In this document: in pieces, positions 33,481 through 45,003 of the stretch
How the letters are laid out: each line of letters begins with the position of its first letter
Position numbering within the stretch: the stretch's first letter is position 1
NCBI GenBank assembly: GCA_014338405.1
Contig: JTDE01000280.1
Location: 146,342 to 210,341 of the forward strand
Direction of reading: 5' to 3'
From: Paragonimus skrjabini miyazakii
Taxonomy: Eukaryota; Platyhelminthes; Trematoda; Plagiorchiida; Troglotrematidae
Length of the DNA: 64,000 bases
Position numbers and translations under genes: made by a program
The notes under the pieces: model-generated
What the model was told of the DNA's origin: nothing
Database searches by the model: none
The model's input: the letters and a program-made list of their open reading frames with translations, nothing else

Positions 33481-35814
33481 TTTCTATTCCAACCTCTTGA
33501 ATAATTTATGAAGCATTAGTGGTTCTAGCGTCCGAGGCACATGGTTTTCATAGCACACTGGGCAACTACATTCAAAAGAATTTCACTTTTCATACTATGT
33601 CAGAACGATCGCTCCCAATCTCTTATAATACTCTGGTTTGCTTCTAACTGTATGCAGTGGATACACTCCAGCACTGAACACCACAATTCAATTGATACAG
33701 CATCTTATTTCCTTTGGAAATCAGATTATTTACAACTTTTACTGTCTCAGAAACTAAAATAAAGCCTAAGAACTGTTACCAGCATTCTTTCTTCGTCCAG
33801 TCTTCCTTTGAAAGTATCCCTTAAGGCAGCCTATAACTGTCGTTCATTTTGTACGTTGATTCATTTGATGTGGATGACCTTGCGAGACTATATGGTATAT
33901 AGTACCAAATAACGTTGCCGGCGTCACATTGGGCTTGTTAGATTTCATTGAGACAGGCCTTCGAAAGGGTTTCAGTAATGTACACTTTTGCTTCGGATCG
34001 ATAAACATTATCCACTTCATAGTTCTGCAGTCGGTCGAGCAGTCATTGGAGGATTCGTGGCAGCATGTGATGTGACTTTTGGACATGGATACCAGCGGAC
34101 CTGGCCCAACCGATGTAGTAGTGAATCCTCGAGAGGTGCGGACGTCGAAACGGTCCAAGTAACGGAGAACGATTACCTTTTCTATATATTTGAACATATC
34201 TTCATGCGGTCGTTGTAGTTGTTTCATTCGGAAAGCTTAATGACTTCTCGTTTTACGTCAGTACCTCACTCAACTTGAACGGAGCTCAGTCACATTATGC
34301 ATCATGGGTACAAGTCAAAAAATGCAGATGTTGGTGTATCTATGACCATTTATTTGGTTGACGCAGTCGGGATAGTCAAGCCTGATAGAACGCGCTGCTA
34401 GAATCATACTGTGCACCGATGAGTTTTGTTCACAATTTCGATAAGAGGCGATCTGACCAAATTCAACTGTCGAACCGCGAGAATTTGACCGCGCCTGTGG
34501 CATTGTATGTGTACACAACTAACCTAAAAAGCAATCTGGATAGTTGTTATCCTTCAGACCTCACCTATGATTGGACTCAAAGTTCACAGACAATTTAGAC
34601 ACGGTGGTTGCGGTTCAGGCCTCACTGATGAAAATAACACTGGATTTCATACGACTTCAGGGCTGCCAAAATCTCAGGTGTAGCCAGTTCACAAGTCCAG
34701 AAGTTCAGCTAACTAAGGAGGTTAACGAGATGAAAACATAAGAGGGGAACCATCAACAATAGACTCTTCCAGTTTAGAAGTACCACTGGCTTGCGTGTCT
34801 GACTATCAGTGAAATTATCAGTTGAACAGGTTGCCCATCAAGCCAGGATAAGTCCAGATAGTTGAACCTCTATAAAAAAACACCCTGGGGTTCAAATTAG
34901 TTGCCTCTTCCCTCTTATATGGTGTTACCATTACAAGCTTGCCATAGTGTACTGGCCGGGGGATATGGAACCGCCTAGTACCATTATGGTCCGCGATTGT
35001 AATCTAACCTTCAAGCTCCCAGGTGACATTATGCAGACAGTTTACAGTCGAAGCGGTAAGATATTTCTACGTAAGTTGACCTAACTGTTCAAACCAATGT
35101 TTACGACGGGTAACACCCTGCTGAGTTGTGGTCGGTAGATAACGGTTTCGACATTTGAAAAGTGAATAAGTGGTCGCTATAAAAACCATATGGGGTTCGG
35201 CATTGCTCCAGTTGTGAGTAAGGTCTACTTTGTAGACCGGCTGCAGCGTTGAAGGTAAACTATAGGGACGAACAAGAGGGATTTTGTCTTAGATGAGGAT
35301 ATACAGATCAGGTATCCACTCTGTCAAATTTTAGAGTAGCGGTGTACGCCCAGGCGGTGGACAATTGCTGGTTGTCTCGACTGTTTAAGTACGTTCGATT
35401 CAGTACGTTGACGACCATGTTCAACATGACGTAAATAAAAAGACACCCCGACCGAGTATTAAACAGTAGGCACTAGGCTAGGGTTTACTAAAAATTGTCT
35501 AGCAAGCTCAACGCCAAGATCGACATATTCCAAAGCTACAGACATTCACTATTTCTGTTCACGTTGATCGCGGTGAAAATAATTGATATCCGTCCACGGT
35601 ACTCATGGAATGTTTTTGTGAATCTTCCATCTGTTGAAAGACTGTTTGTTGAGGACCGTACTAACAAAGTGGTAGCATAACGATTAATATCTTACGCTCC
35701 GCTAAATGTTTCTGAGAGATTTCAACAAGCTATAAATGCAAAATGCTCCCTTAACGCTGCTTGCTTGCGTTAATCTTCCTGAGAATGAGATTATGGAAAT
35801 TGTCCACCGATCTA
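33481..35814. other. No supported gene
   Basis: A 127-codon minus frame at 33844-34227 with several cysteines is upstream of the integrase remnant and might belong to the same dead element, but no motif proves it. The rest shows nothing I can name. Confidence 0.3.
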
Positions 35815-36430
35815 TGTTCTGACAGGGCAGATTTGTAAGTTGTATTACTCCATTGTTGTGAAGTCTGACTGCTCAACGTAGAGAAAATAAGCTACCTTTA
35901 AATAATGGACCATCGATGTCCACATTCAATCGTTTACATCCAGTTACCTATCACATTCAACATTTCTTGTCGATATCTCGCTTATCCCCCCTCTAGGTCG
36001 TAAACTTCACAGATGACCCAGTTCGGGAAAACGAAATGAGTCACCAGTAGATTTATCACTGCGACTCGGGTGCGCAACCTAGTCTGGAGCCATCGAAACT
36101 CGTAGGGTCGATGGTTATAGACATTGATGGTCAAGGAGGTCCAGTGGCGTGACCACTGTCGCTGTCTGATTGGCTTAGCTAGGATACAAGTGTGTCTGTG
36201 AAAACCACAAGAAAGCAGGTGTCTTACAGGTACCGCTTCATTCTGTCAGTTCAGTTTTTTTAGGTTATAACGATCGTGATGATGGGAGTATGAGTTCACA
36301 AATGAAGTCACATCCTTTCCATCTCTCCACTTTCTAAGTAGGACTTGACGTTTCGTCCCTCGGCTATGTCACAGTTGAGTATCAGTCTGAACCACCGATT
36401 TACGTCATATGTGATTATTATCACCATAGC
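35815..36430 (+). pseudogene. RTE-type element, C-terminal RT and 3' tail
   Basis: LTGQICK near 35820 matches the L(T/K)GRVY block. DHRCPHSIV near 35910 matches FDHRCLCSI. Near 36063-36180 a frame with RLGCATWSGAI and later SGVTTVAV matches the RLPGW..RWLETL...QWREC block with many substitutions and stops. The tail contains CAGTTGAGTATCAGTCTGAACC like other RTE 3' ends in the window. Strongly decayed. Confidence 0.5.
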
Positions 36431-38325
36431 CATCTTCGCTGTTATTGATATCACAATGATTCCAGTTTTCGTCGTCACCTTAGATATTTATTCCTGAGCC
36501 AGTGATATTGTGCCGGATAGAGAATATCTTTTGTATCTGTGACCTTATCTGTCTATAGTCGAAATCATTTTACTGTAGGACCGAGTCCATGAGAACAATC
36601 TCGAGCTTCTCATGATTCTTGTCAGTATGCACATGTGATTTACGCTGTGGAAGTTTGTGACAACTTCCATTGTGTTCAGTTTTCGTCGCACCCCCGATAA
36701 GATATCAGTTACCAGATAGCGTATCTCTTGTAAATTACCCAGTGCTTGTATCGGCGGTTATTGGGAAACCCCATCACACGGTTGATGTAACCAGCGAGAT
36801 CGTGCAACAAGTGGTCGGAACGCTGGCAAGATAGCCCGAATCCTCGTCTAACATAATATGCAAAAAAGTTGGGAACAAACTAATTCTCGTGAAGTATTTC
36901 GCCTACAACTGTTGGAAGAGCGTGTCACACGTTGTCCTCAAACTGTAGTAGGCTCTTTCAAACACGGTCCAAGGTGAATACACACAATAAAATCAGCTTT
37001 TTCCAAGTGTCGCATGCAATTTGGCCAGTTTGATCAATCGACAGCAATGAAAGACTTAGTTCTTCGGGCAGTTAATATAGTAGCACACGTGGTACCTTCT
37101 CAGCTGACAAGATTATGGGTTTTGGGGATTGGTTTAATAGTACGACTAAATACGCATGCACGTGTTTTATCGAACGTGTGATGAATATTCATGATAACAT
37201 AGTTCACCGTGACTCCACATATCCTGACACGTACCTTATTCGTGGCTCGTTTACTTCTTAGTTCACGGATGAGAGTTATTGATCATCAGGATCACTACGT
37301 GTTTGCTGGCTTTTCTTTTGGTTTTCATAGACAATACACTTACTTCGTGATTCGTATAAAATACGAATGTGTGTACACACTGCATCCTTTGACTCACATT
37401 ACGACTCTGTAAAATTCTTTAACTCAGCGTTAAAAACATTAGAATGAATATCGGCAATAACCCAGAACATCTAAAGCACACCCAAAAAAATAAATCATTT
37501 GAACTAAAATATTGGGTTTCACCGATCCAATTCATCAGCGTGAATACAACACACTGATAGACGCGTACATTTTGTGTACTCTTTTCAATCATTCAAACAA
37601 AAACATACAGATTACATATAGTTCAGGTACAGTAGCAAACTGATCTAAATTGAGTGGATTCTAACGACTGGCATCCAACGATGAAAAGTACCAGATGATA
37701 CTTTTAATCATCCTTCGAAGTGGTTGAATCATTCGGATGCACACAAGCTTAGTAGCCGATTTTCATTCAGTTCGACCAACAAGGTATAGAAATAAGTTTC
37801 ATTATGGTCCCAAAGTAAGCAGTCCCAAATCACAGTGTCTAACTGTCAATCACTAAACCGAAACAAATGTCCTTTTTGGATCATTCACGTGTCTCAACAT
37901 TCACCAACTGCTCTGGTGAATCTGAAAAGTTCTGAGATTCGACCAGGTTCCCGTTCACTGAACACCAGAGACAAACAGAAAAACTCTTCCTAATATTTTA
38001 AGTGGATCCTTTGGACATGTGATCTGCGAATTATAAATGGAATCAGACAAAGAGAACAAAAACCGAATATTCCAAACTAACAGAATTATTTCGTATCTAC
38101 AACGTTTCTCGTCTAAAAATAACTCATGAATTCTTAATCAGATCCGAATTATTCAGTGCCGCCAGACTTGATATTCTAATTTCATTTCTAGGAGGAGCAA
38201 AATGCATACTCTATTTCAATCAACCTTTTGCATAAATCTTTTAATAAATAATTTAAAAACAAACAGGAAATTCAAACCAAGTAACAATATCATCGGTAAC
38301 CAAAAGTTCTCCATCACGCACTTAC
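36431..38325. other. Intron sequence, no feature seen
   Basis: Nothing supportable; lies between the two exons assigned to the AMPK-gamma gene. Confidence 0.3.
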
Positions 38326-38365
38326 CAAGGCCAGTCCCATGGGCTTCCATGTATTGTTTTGTAGA
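38326..38365 (-). CDS. 40-nt exon, probably of the AMPK gamma gene
   Basis: On the minus strand a textbook acceptor (CTAGTGTTCTCATGTTTCAG) and donor (CTTG|GTAAGTG) enclose exactly 40 nt. In the only frame that fits the next exon it encodes STKQYMEAHGTGL plus one base G, which joins GT at the start of the exon at 31856 to form Gly. This yields a continuous reading into the CBS1 start. The region upstream of CBS1 is poorly conserved in this family, so lack of similarity is expected. The phrase YMEAHGTGL resembles a ketosynthase motif, but no other ketosynthase sequence is nearby. Confidence 0.5.
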
Positions 38366-40584
38366 CTGAAACATGAGAACACTAGAATAAATAGTTGCAC
38401 AAAAGAACAGCAAAAGAGTACGCTAAACATTGAATAGAAAATTTTAATGAGAACTCATCTAAAACTGCCGCAGTTTTCCAAGTTACATTCCTTGAGATGT
38501 AAAGTGCTTTTGACGTTTTTCATCAGTTTGCTAATAAGAACCGTGATGTAGTCCTTTGAAGAAAACCCAAACAAATGCTGTATTCAGATCACGGGATTTT
38601 GCAATGAAAACTGAGCGGGTCACTCAGACATGTCTATCGTGGATGGTCGAATGTATATTTGCAACCATTAACTCTGTCTTTTGACCTGATAATACCGTTT
38701 GTTCGACAAGATTTTTCCGCAATGTTGGTTCAAACAACTTATCCACGTTGTTCACAAGGTTGTCACCGTGTTACTGACTTCTCGATAGAGAGCTTTACGT
38801 TCAGCGATTGGTTGACGTAAGCTTATTACCTCTCCCACCAATCTCCTGTTACATTTACCATCATATGGGATGAAAGCCTAATGTTGTGAAAAAAAGTGAT
38901 CTCGCTGTCTGAGAATGATAGTACAAATCAGCTGTGTCAGAATTAGCAGTCTTAAGGTATAACTTTTGCAACGGGTACAGTTGACCAAAGAACAACTTGC
39001 CATCTAGAGTTCATTCAGATATGCGTTCAATCGAATTACGCACTGGTTTGTGTTGACTAAAAAATAATCATGATTACGTTCACTGAAAAGTTCTCAGTAG
39101 GTTTTATTCCACTAAACAAACCTACTCGACTGGTTCAATTCAAGTCACTTTTCCAAAAAGCCCGCAAATTCAAGCAAACAGCTATCATCAGTCTTTGAGC
39201 CGATACATAAAAATTTGTTGATTTTTAATCACAATGCCATGCCATTGAATCCGTCGCTGGCTTACAAAACAACGGTTGTTGGCTTGACTTGAATTTTGAA
39301 TATGTTGACTTGATGGTTAATCCAGACATAAGCTAAAGCGGTCGTGGAGTGTCAATCTGGTAGAGAGCATTCAACTCCAGTCAGTTACATACTGATCATT
39401 CAATGATCAATGCGAACTGAGAGTTTCCCAGTTAACTGAGTGGAGCGACGGGAACGCCGATTTCACTGAATTATGCTTGGAAGCAGTTAAGGGCGTATTC
39501 TGTGTTATGCTGCATTCGATTGATTTTTAAACTTTTACCTTCCATATGAAAACATTACAATTATACAAAACAAAATTCAGCCTAATGAAACAGTCGCAAG
39601 GATGCTTTCATTCCGTCCAAAATTGTCTCCGGCGCACGGTTACACCGGGACACCCAGTGGGTCAGTGAACGAATCATATCTTCCGTTCATAGTGTGAATC
39701 GATGGTGAGAACCGAAACATGCACGTTCATACACGGCAGGAAGCAGCTGAGGCTTCTGAGAAAAACTTGGACACGCAAGTGGTGTTGAACTTAAAAGGAG
39801 ATCCTGAAATAATGAGAGGTTACTAGAACGGAAAATGGCAAAGATGGACGAAGTAAGAAGGAACACCCCAGAGTTATCTTGATGATGAAGGGAAGAAGCG
39901 CCCTTTCATCTAAATTCGTTCACCAAATTTGCGTTTTACTCTCTGAAAACTAGCAGAAAAGTCATTTCGGTTAACACTTCGCACAATGAACGCTTATTAG
40001 TAACCGATCGCACAAGAAGCCAACAGTTGCTCGCCCCCGCAGCAAGAATAAATAGAAAGTTGACAATTTGAATACAGTCAAGAGCATATACGGTTAGAGA
40101 CAGATTGTTCGCATTTGACGATATTTTGTAATATGCTTGATAATGAGGCGCATAAGGTCTTCATGGTGTGGTTCGAACTAACCAGATAATGTTATGCGGG
40201 AAACGAGGGTGGTGGGGACAATTCATTCAAGAGCAGTCTTTCACAAGTGAACAAGAAAGATCTTTTCTACATTTCGATCAGCTGCAACTTTATCCGTGTT
40301 TCGTACTACACTAGGATGGTTACATCGCAATCAGTGTATATACTGAAAAGGATTCTATCGAAACCATTTGAAGATGCTACAAATACGTTTGCAAATCCCG
40401 AGCTCATATCATCCCGTACTGACATTCCAGCTACAATTGTACATAAACAAGGAACCTATGGATACAGATAAATTTACTTGGTTGTAGCACACGAATTTTG
40501 ATCTTTCGCTGTTATTGTGTATCAGTGGACAGCTGTGACCCAAAACATAAGCAATATAACCAAATTACTAATATCACGTTAGGA
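38366..40584. other. No feature seen
   Basis: Presumed intron of the minus-strand gene; no exon or repeat was recognised. Confidence 0.3.
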
Positions 40585-40640
40585 ATTGTGGGTGATGTTC
40601 AACTTGAAATTAACCAAATCCGCGACTACTCGTTAGCAAT
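40585..40640 (+). repeat. Hammerhead SINE, 3' fragment (copy D)
   Basis: It contains TTGTGGGTGATGTTCAACTT followed by GAAATTAACCAAATCC and GCGACTACTCGTTAGCAATC. The last block is shared with the 3' end of copy A (19105-19341) but absent from copy C, so it probably represents the full-length 3' end of the family. Confidence 0.6.
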
Positions 40641-40770
40641 CTAAAATATCGCCTAGCAGGTTTAATGAGATTGGAGACCTCGACCTGTGTAGGAAGTCCT
40701 AATTGCGGGGTTATCGATTGGAGTTAACAGACAGTAACTGTGTCTCCATTTCCAGACGATCGGGCAACCT

Positions 40771-41046
40771 GATCATTACTCACAAGCGAAAGTGGTTGAG
40801 TGTTCACATATGATTATTTGGTCGTGCCTAACGTGAGGTCAATGGCGCAGTGGTGAACACTGTTGCCTCATGGACAGCATGGCCGTGGTTCAAGTCCCGG
40901 CAGTGGCGATGATATGCACTACTGACGAGCTCTAATGAGAGCGAAACTCGAGTCTAGTGCTTCTGCTGTTCGAAAGGGGCCGACTGGAAAGTCTATGGGG
41001 ATGCGACAGCTGCGATCAATTGTGGGTGATGTTCAACTTGAAATTA
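40771..41046 (+). mobile_element. tRNA-derived hammerhead SINE, copy C (best preserved)
   Basis: It starts GATCATTACTCACAAGCGAA. The A box lies in AATGGCGCAGTGG (40841-40853) and the B box in GGTTCAAGTCCCGG (40887-40900). An intact-looking hammerhead follows, then GGGGCCGACTGGAAAGTC, GCGACAGCTGCGATCAATTG and the end GTTCAACTTGAAATTA. SINEs have no protein and depend on partner LINE machinery; an RTE-type partner is available in this genome. The organisation parallels the Sm-alpha elements of Schistosoma. Confidence 0.8.
40911..40965 (+). ncRNA. Type I hammerhead ribozyme, intact core
   Basis: Stem I is GCACTA (40916-40921) with TAGTGC (40955-40960). The core CTGACGA is at 40922-40928. Stem II is GCTCT/AGAGC with loop AATG (40929-40942), and the core GAAA is at 40943-40946. 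Stem III is minimal: A-T and C-G pairs closed by a TCGA loop. The GTC triplet ends at 40954, the predicted cleavage site. All invariant core bases are present. The very short stem III is a known property of SINE hammerheads, which may act as dimers or be stabilised by loop contacts. Confidence 0.85.
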
Positions 41047-41149
41047 GGAACAATAATTTATTAACCTGCATCGTTTCGTTATTGTTGAATAAATTACAAT
41101 CATGTGCAGCTAAACGATGCTTGTCGGAACGCTGAATTAGCAAACAACT

Positions 41150-41260
41150 GCCTGACTCGTAGTAAAGGGGCTGTCGGATCGAATCTAGTTGAAAAACAGA
41201 CCGAACGGTGATGAAACCGGTCACGATGGAGTATAGGTCTGAGAGCAGAAAGCGTGAAAC
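41150..41260 (+). repeat. SINE family 2, inverted relative
   Basis: A GATGAAACCGGTCACGATGG block is the reverse complement of the GACCGGTTTCATC block at 25070. Preceding it is a B-box-like GGATCGAATCT. Diverged and approximate in extent. Confidence 0.4.
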
Positions 41261-41701
41261 TATAAAACTGTCAGTTCATGTAGACTGAAGTTTGCCTACA
41301 CGAAATCATCACTGACTGAGATGACTGCCGAACAGTTCGAGTCAGCGTCACATCTGAATTCAGAACTGCGTACCATGGGCCACACTAGATTCCATACGTT
41401 AAAAAATAACACAGTCTTAGATGTATGTCAGCCACCGGGTTCATCGAATATGTTCAAGCCAATTGAAGTATCTCTAGTCTGGTTGCGGTAAGCTCAGAAA
41501 CTGTACAATGTGTTTCGAGAGGTAGTTGCCAGGTGTGAATGAATAAATAAAAACTTTTAGGCTATTACAAAAATTGTCCGGTGCATGCATAAATACAGTG
41601 CGACTACTAAGCACTCATTCCGAATGGAACTCACTGTGACTGAAAAATATCGTTGAAAGATCACGATAAGACGGCATGTAGTCACATGAAAGCATACACA
41701 C
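41261..41701. other. No feature seen
   Basis: No supported exon or repeat. Confidence 0.3.
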
Positions 41702-41867
41702 TTGTCATTAATCCTACACTCATGGGCTACAGTAGCAGCCCGAGCAAACACACTGAGACTCATCTTGTCCACAAACTGAACCATAGAGCATCTAACGTTT
41801 GGGTTCATACCGATAGCGATTAAGCGAACCCTATGGGCACCGCTTTGGACAGACACTGACATGGCAA
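41702..41867 (-). CDS. Candidate exon, unknown protein
   Basis: On the minus strand a pyrimidine-moderate acceptor (CACACATTTTCAG) is followed by an open stretch encoding AMSVSVQSGAHRVRLIAIGM, then NPNVRCSMVQFVDKMSLSVF and ARAATVAHECRIND, ending at a weak donor (ACAA|GTGTGT). Composition is protein-like, with hydrophobic and cysteine residues. It could join in phase to a frame at 42775-43230 via a weak donor, but neither has a recognisable family. It may be chance. Confidence 0.3.
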
Positions 41868-42774
41868 CTGAAAATGTGTGGAGTTGCGGTCCGTAACAAG
41901 TGCCTAAGCTAAATCGGGCTGCGGCGTATAAAGTAGTAGCTACACTGTGAGGAGTGGAACACTTCTAAGCACGTTGTGCTCATATTGCTCAACATATTAG
42001 TCGTTAAGATATGGTTAACCATTAACAGCTAGTCTCACTCATCTCCTATTTATAAACACTCCCTCCACGCTGAACATAAATTTCTTGTTCATAGTTAACA
42101 ACACCTTACAATTAGAAAAATACTGTGTTCGACCTAACCTCTCAGAGCAATGTCACAGCCTGCCGTACTTCATCAATGTCAATTTCGTCCGCTTCTCGAA
42201 AAGTTGTGTTCGCTCGCGTATCATCCAACGATTCATCCGACAAATAAACCTTAACGACATAAATCAACCACAATTACGTGAGACATATGGACAAACAATG
42301 AACTGTTCTGCCTTTATGGTCAGACTAAATGAAACGCGCCTACTGATTTGTTTGGCATCAAAAGAAGGATGAAAGTGATGGGAACTTTCATACAGGATGG
42401 TAACTTTAACGTGGTGACGAAGCTGGTCTCTCGCAGCACAATCTTACCAAACGTTTTCGAATACTTTCCGACTGCATGGCTGGGTAAAAAAAAACGTTTC
42501 AATGTAACCTGACTTGTTTGGAATCGATCAGCTAACACTCATTAAAGTCTGTGTGATCAAAGTTACAGATACACTATTTGTTCTCTCGTATCAGGTGTAC
42601 TTTTACTTGAAACCATGTACGTTCGATCATACTCGCGAGTCACATGCTGGCTGTAAAATTATTCGGAGCTGAAAAAGCAGTGCAAAAAGCAAACCATTTG
42701 CTCCCTGGCAAGCTAAAGCTTGTGCTAATGTCAATCAAAGTATAACAAAGCCAGGCAGGTCATGAGATGAAAAA

Positions 42775-43230
42775 TTACTGTGCAGGCAATAGGAAGAACC
42801 CGAACCCAAACGAATCACTCAAATGCATCCAAAAAGAGGCAATATATAAGTTGATAAAATCTTGACCAATAATACTACAGTTAGTGACTGAAATCTCATT
42901 TAACTCAGCTCTGCTTGAAGAGTCTAAATGGGGTCTCCTGAAAATCGTCATATCCTGCCATGTAGCAGGATTTAGGTCTGATGTAGTCCAGTTGGCCACC
43001 CTGTCGTATTTCACATTATCAGCTTCCACAAGTGAACTGCCAATAGTATAAGGAATTGTACCTTTAAAAAATGTTGAAAACGCTACTAGGTGCGTACTTC
43101 TATTTGACAATTTCACCACAGCACTGTCGCAATATTGTGTGTTTGTTTCGTATGAGTCACCAAGGTTGGCAGTGTTCGCAAAAATCTCAACTAGTACAGC
43201 ACACACACACAGTGACACCCATAATGGCAC
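42775..43230 (-). CDS. Candidate open frame, unknown protein
   Basis: A 151-codon minus-strand frame opens at GTG, not ATG; an in-frame TGA lies a few codons upstream. The first 20 residues are hydrophobic (WVSLCVCAVLVEIF), partly because of a GT-rich repeat. The rest has several N-glycosylation sequons (NRST, NWTT, NCSI). It might be an exon of a membrane or secreted protein, but no good acceptor precedes it. Confidence 0.2.
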   Translation of the reverse strand: MPLWVSLCVCAVLVEIFANTANLGDSYETNTQYCDSAVVKLSNRSTHLVAFSTFFKGTIPYTIGSSLVEADNVKYDRVANWTTSDLNPATWQDMTIFRRPHLDSSSRAELNEISVTNCSIIGQDFINLYIASFWMHLSDSFGFGFFLLPAQ

Positions 43231-44344
43231 TCCTAGTCATGTGGTTCCACTCCTGTTCACTCAATGTAGGTCACTTATAGTAACTAACACTACTGCACAT
43301 ACGATGGTTTCTCCAGCTAAGCTTTGAACTTCCTGGGTGTAGACAACAATTTCTTGACTGTGTAGTCAGTTGAAAATGTCCTGAGAATGTAACCAGTGGT
43401 GTTGCAAGTTTATGTCCTAGCAACAGTTCCGTATCACTTTAGCAAGCCATCCTAACAGAATTGGCTAGCTGGCCCGTTTATCATCATCTCAACCTTGATG
43501 ATCCCATAAATCAACGTGTGTTACTCAATAGTCACAAAGGTCAGCGTCATAATATATTTTGTCATACACAGCGCATTTTCAACAAATCAAAAGGTCATTC
43601 CTAGGGCGTTATCTTATCAAACGACCTTATTAGATCACTAAATGTGACAGCCGCGTTGTGACACAATGAGTAAGCTATCCATAAATGTCTGTCAGCTGCA
43701 AGCAAGTCAGCACTAATGAAGCTGATGAAGTGAATGCCACCAATAATCATGAAGTTCTATTTCGTGGCCGTATGACAGCAGTCACATAAAATCACTAATC
43801 ATTATGACCTTAGTTTTCCGTTAATCCTGCAGTACGGACCTTCTACTCCACTAGGTCTCTGCGATAAATCACACATCGTCATACGGGAGGCAGCCGACAC
43901 ACACAGCCGCTGTGCGTTCAAATTAACACTGACCATTGATGGTACGTATTCTAAGTGATCCACACATCATACTGGCATTATTGCCACCATTCTGAGCAAT
44001 CTAGGACCGCACAAGCCCGGATTATAACAGGATTCGAACGGCTTGTGAAACCATGTGCTTTATAGGTAGTGATTCAGTGACACACTTTTGGAAAGGGAAA
44101 GAAAAACTGTCAATAAACATCAGATGTTGTCAGTGCGCAACCGTATGACGTGGGAGTATCTACTAATGCATTTTTTTGTCTGATACGCGATACGTTTCAC
44201 ACGTGCGCTGGTAAAATCGACTTACCAAGTCCAGACAAACAAATGACTCTGACCAATTTGAAGGTAGGCCAGATACTCTGTCTGATCCACACACCACTCT
44301 GATAAGGGTTCTGTGGCATTATTGATGCAGAATTGTTTAGCCGT
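43231..44344. other. No gene seen
   Basis: A tRNA-like B box (TTCGAATCCTGT on the minus strand near 44030) hints at another SINE remnant, but no A box fits. Confidence 0.3.
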
Positions 44345-44378
44345 ACACACACACACACACACACACACATACACACAC
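44345..44378. repeat. CA dinucleotide microsatellite
   Basis: A run of about 34 bases of AC repeat with one interruption (CAT). It generates artificial VCVCVC open frames on the minus strand. Confidence 0.9.
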
Positions 44379-44485
44379 GCATGCTCATGCCACTGCGCCT
44401 GGTCGATACATTCGGCTGACGCAAAATGCGTTCCATGCACGTGCCCCAAACACCACATGGTTTCCCCGACAATGCAAATCGCAGT

Positions 44486-45003
44486 TTAATCATTGTTACT
44501 AATTAAGGAATAGGAATAATAACTGTGACCAAAAGTGAGGACGAACGGATTGCGGAATACTGTAGCAAAACATTCATAACTTGCCCAAAATGGAAGCGAG
44601 CGTGTAAACATCAAATAACGCCTGCTTTCGGTCACACGCGTCATCGTATGTGTTTCTCGGCTTGAATGATGTCCGTGTTGTCCGAAGTGAGTGCGAATCC
44701 TGTGGTGTCCATGATTCCCGTGACGATGCCAGTGATGGTGGTGATGATGATGGTGGTGATGGTGATGATGATGACCACTACCAGTGGAAAGTGGTTTCAC
44801 CGGCCTCGTTCCCTCGGTTTTGTTAGCACTTCCTCTACTAACACCGACTGGATGATTGGTCACAATCAAAGCAGGCGTCAGTCGTCCGCAAGGAAGTAAC
44901 GTTTCTTCCGATTTTGAAATGTGATCCAAAATAAACGGTCGAGGATTGGGTGATCCAGCCCCGATCAAACTGCGACGATCACCACCGCCGCTCAGACTCC
45001 CAG
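44486..45003 (-). CDS. Histidine-rich exon, possible N-terminal exon of the AMPK gamma gene
   Basis: A good acceptor (CCTGTTCTGTTTCCGTAG) opens a minus-strand frame at 45003 that runs to a stop at 44486; the true donor was not fixed. Coding reads SLSGGGDRRSLIGAGSPNPR, then a disordered segment (KPLSTGSG) and a run of 14 His (44732-44773) followed by WHRHGNHGHHRIRTHFGQHG. The His run alternates CAT and CAC codons, as expected if selection rather than slippage alone maintains it. Beyond about 44640 the sequence looks less protein-like, so the exon probably ends near there (possible phase-0 donor at 44638 region). It lies on the same strand upstream of the AMPK-gamma exons, and some gamma subunits have long disordered N-termini, but the link is inference. 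Metal binding is possible but unproven. Confidence 0.5.

Noticed and set aside
33844..34227. Cysteine-containing 127-aa protein.
   Set aside because: No zinc-finger spacing or family match; may be part of the dead Gypsy-type element or chance.
38326..38365. Ketosynthase-like phrase YMEAHGTGL (as in fatty acid synthase VEAHGTGT).
   Set aside because: No other ketosynthase block was seen on this strand, and the exon joins in phase to the AMPK-gamma exon; the likeness is probably chance.
44197..44458. Cysteine-rich VCVCVC peptides.
   Set aside because: Produced by translation of the CA microsatellite.
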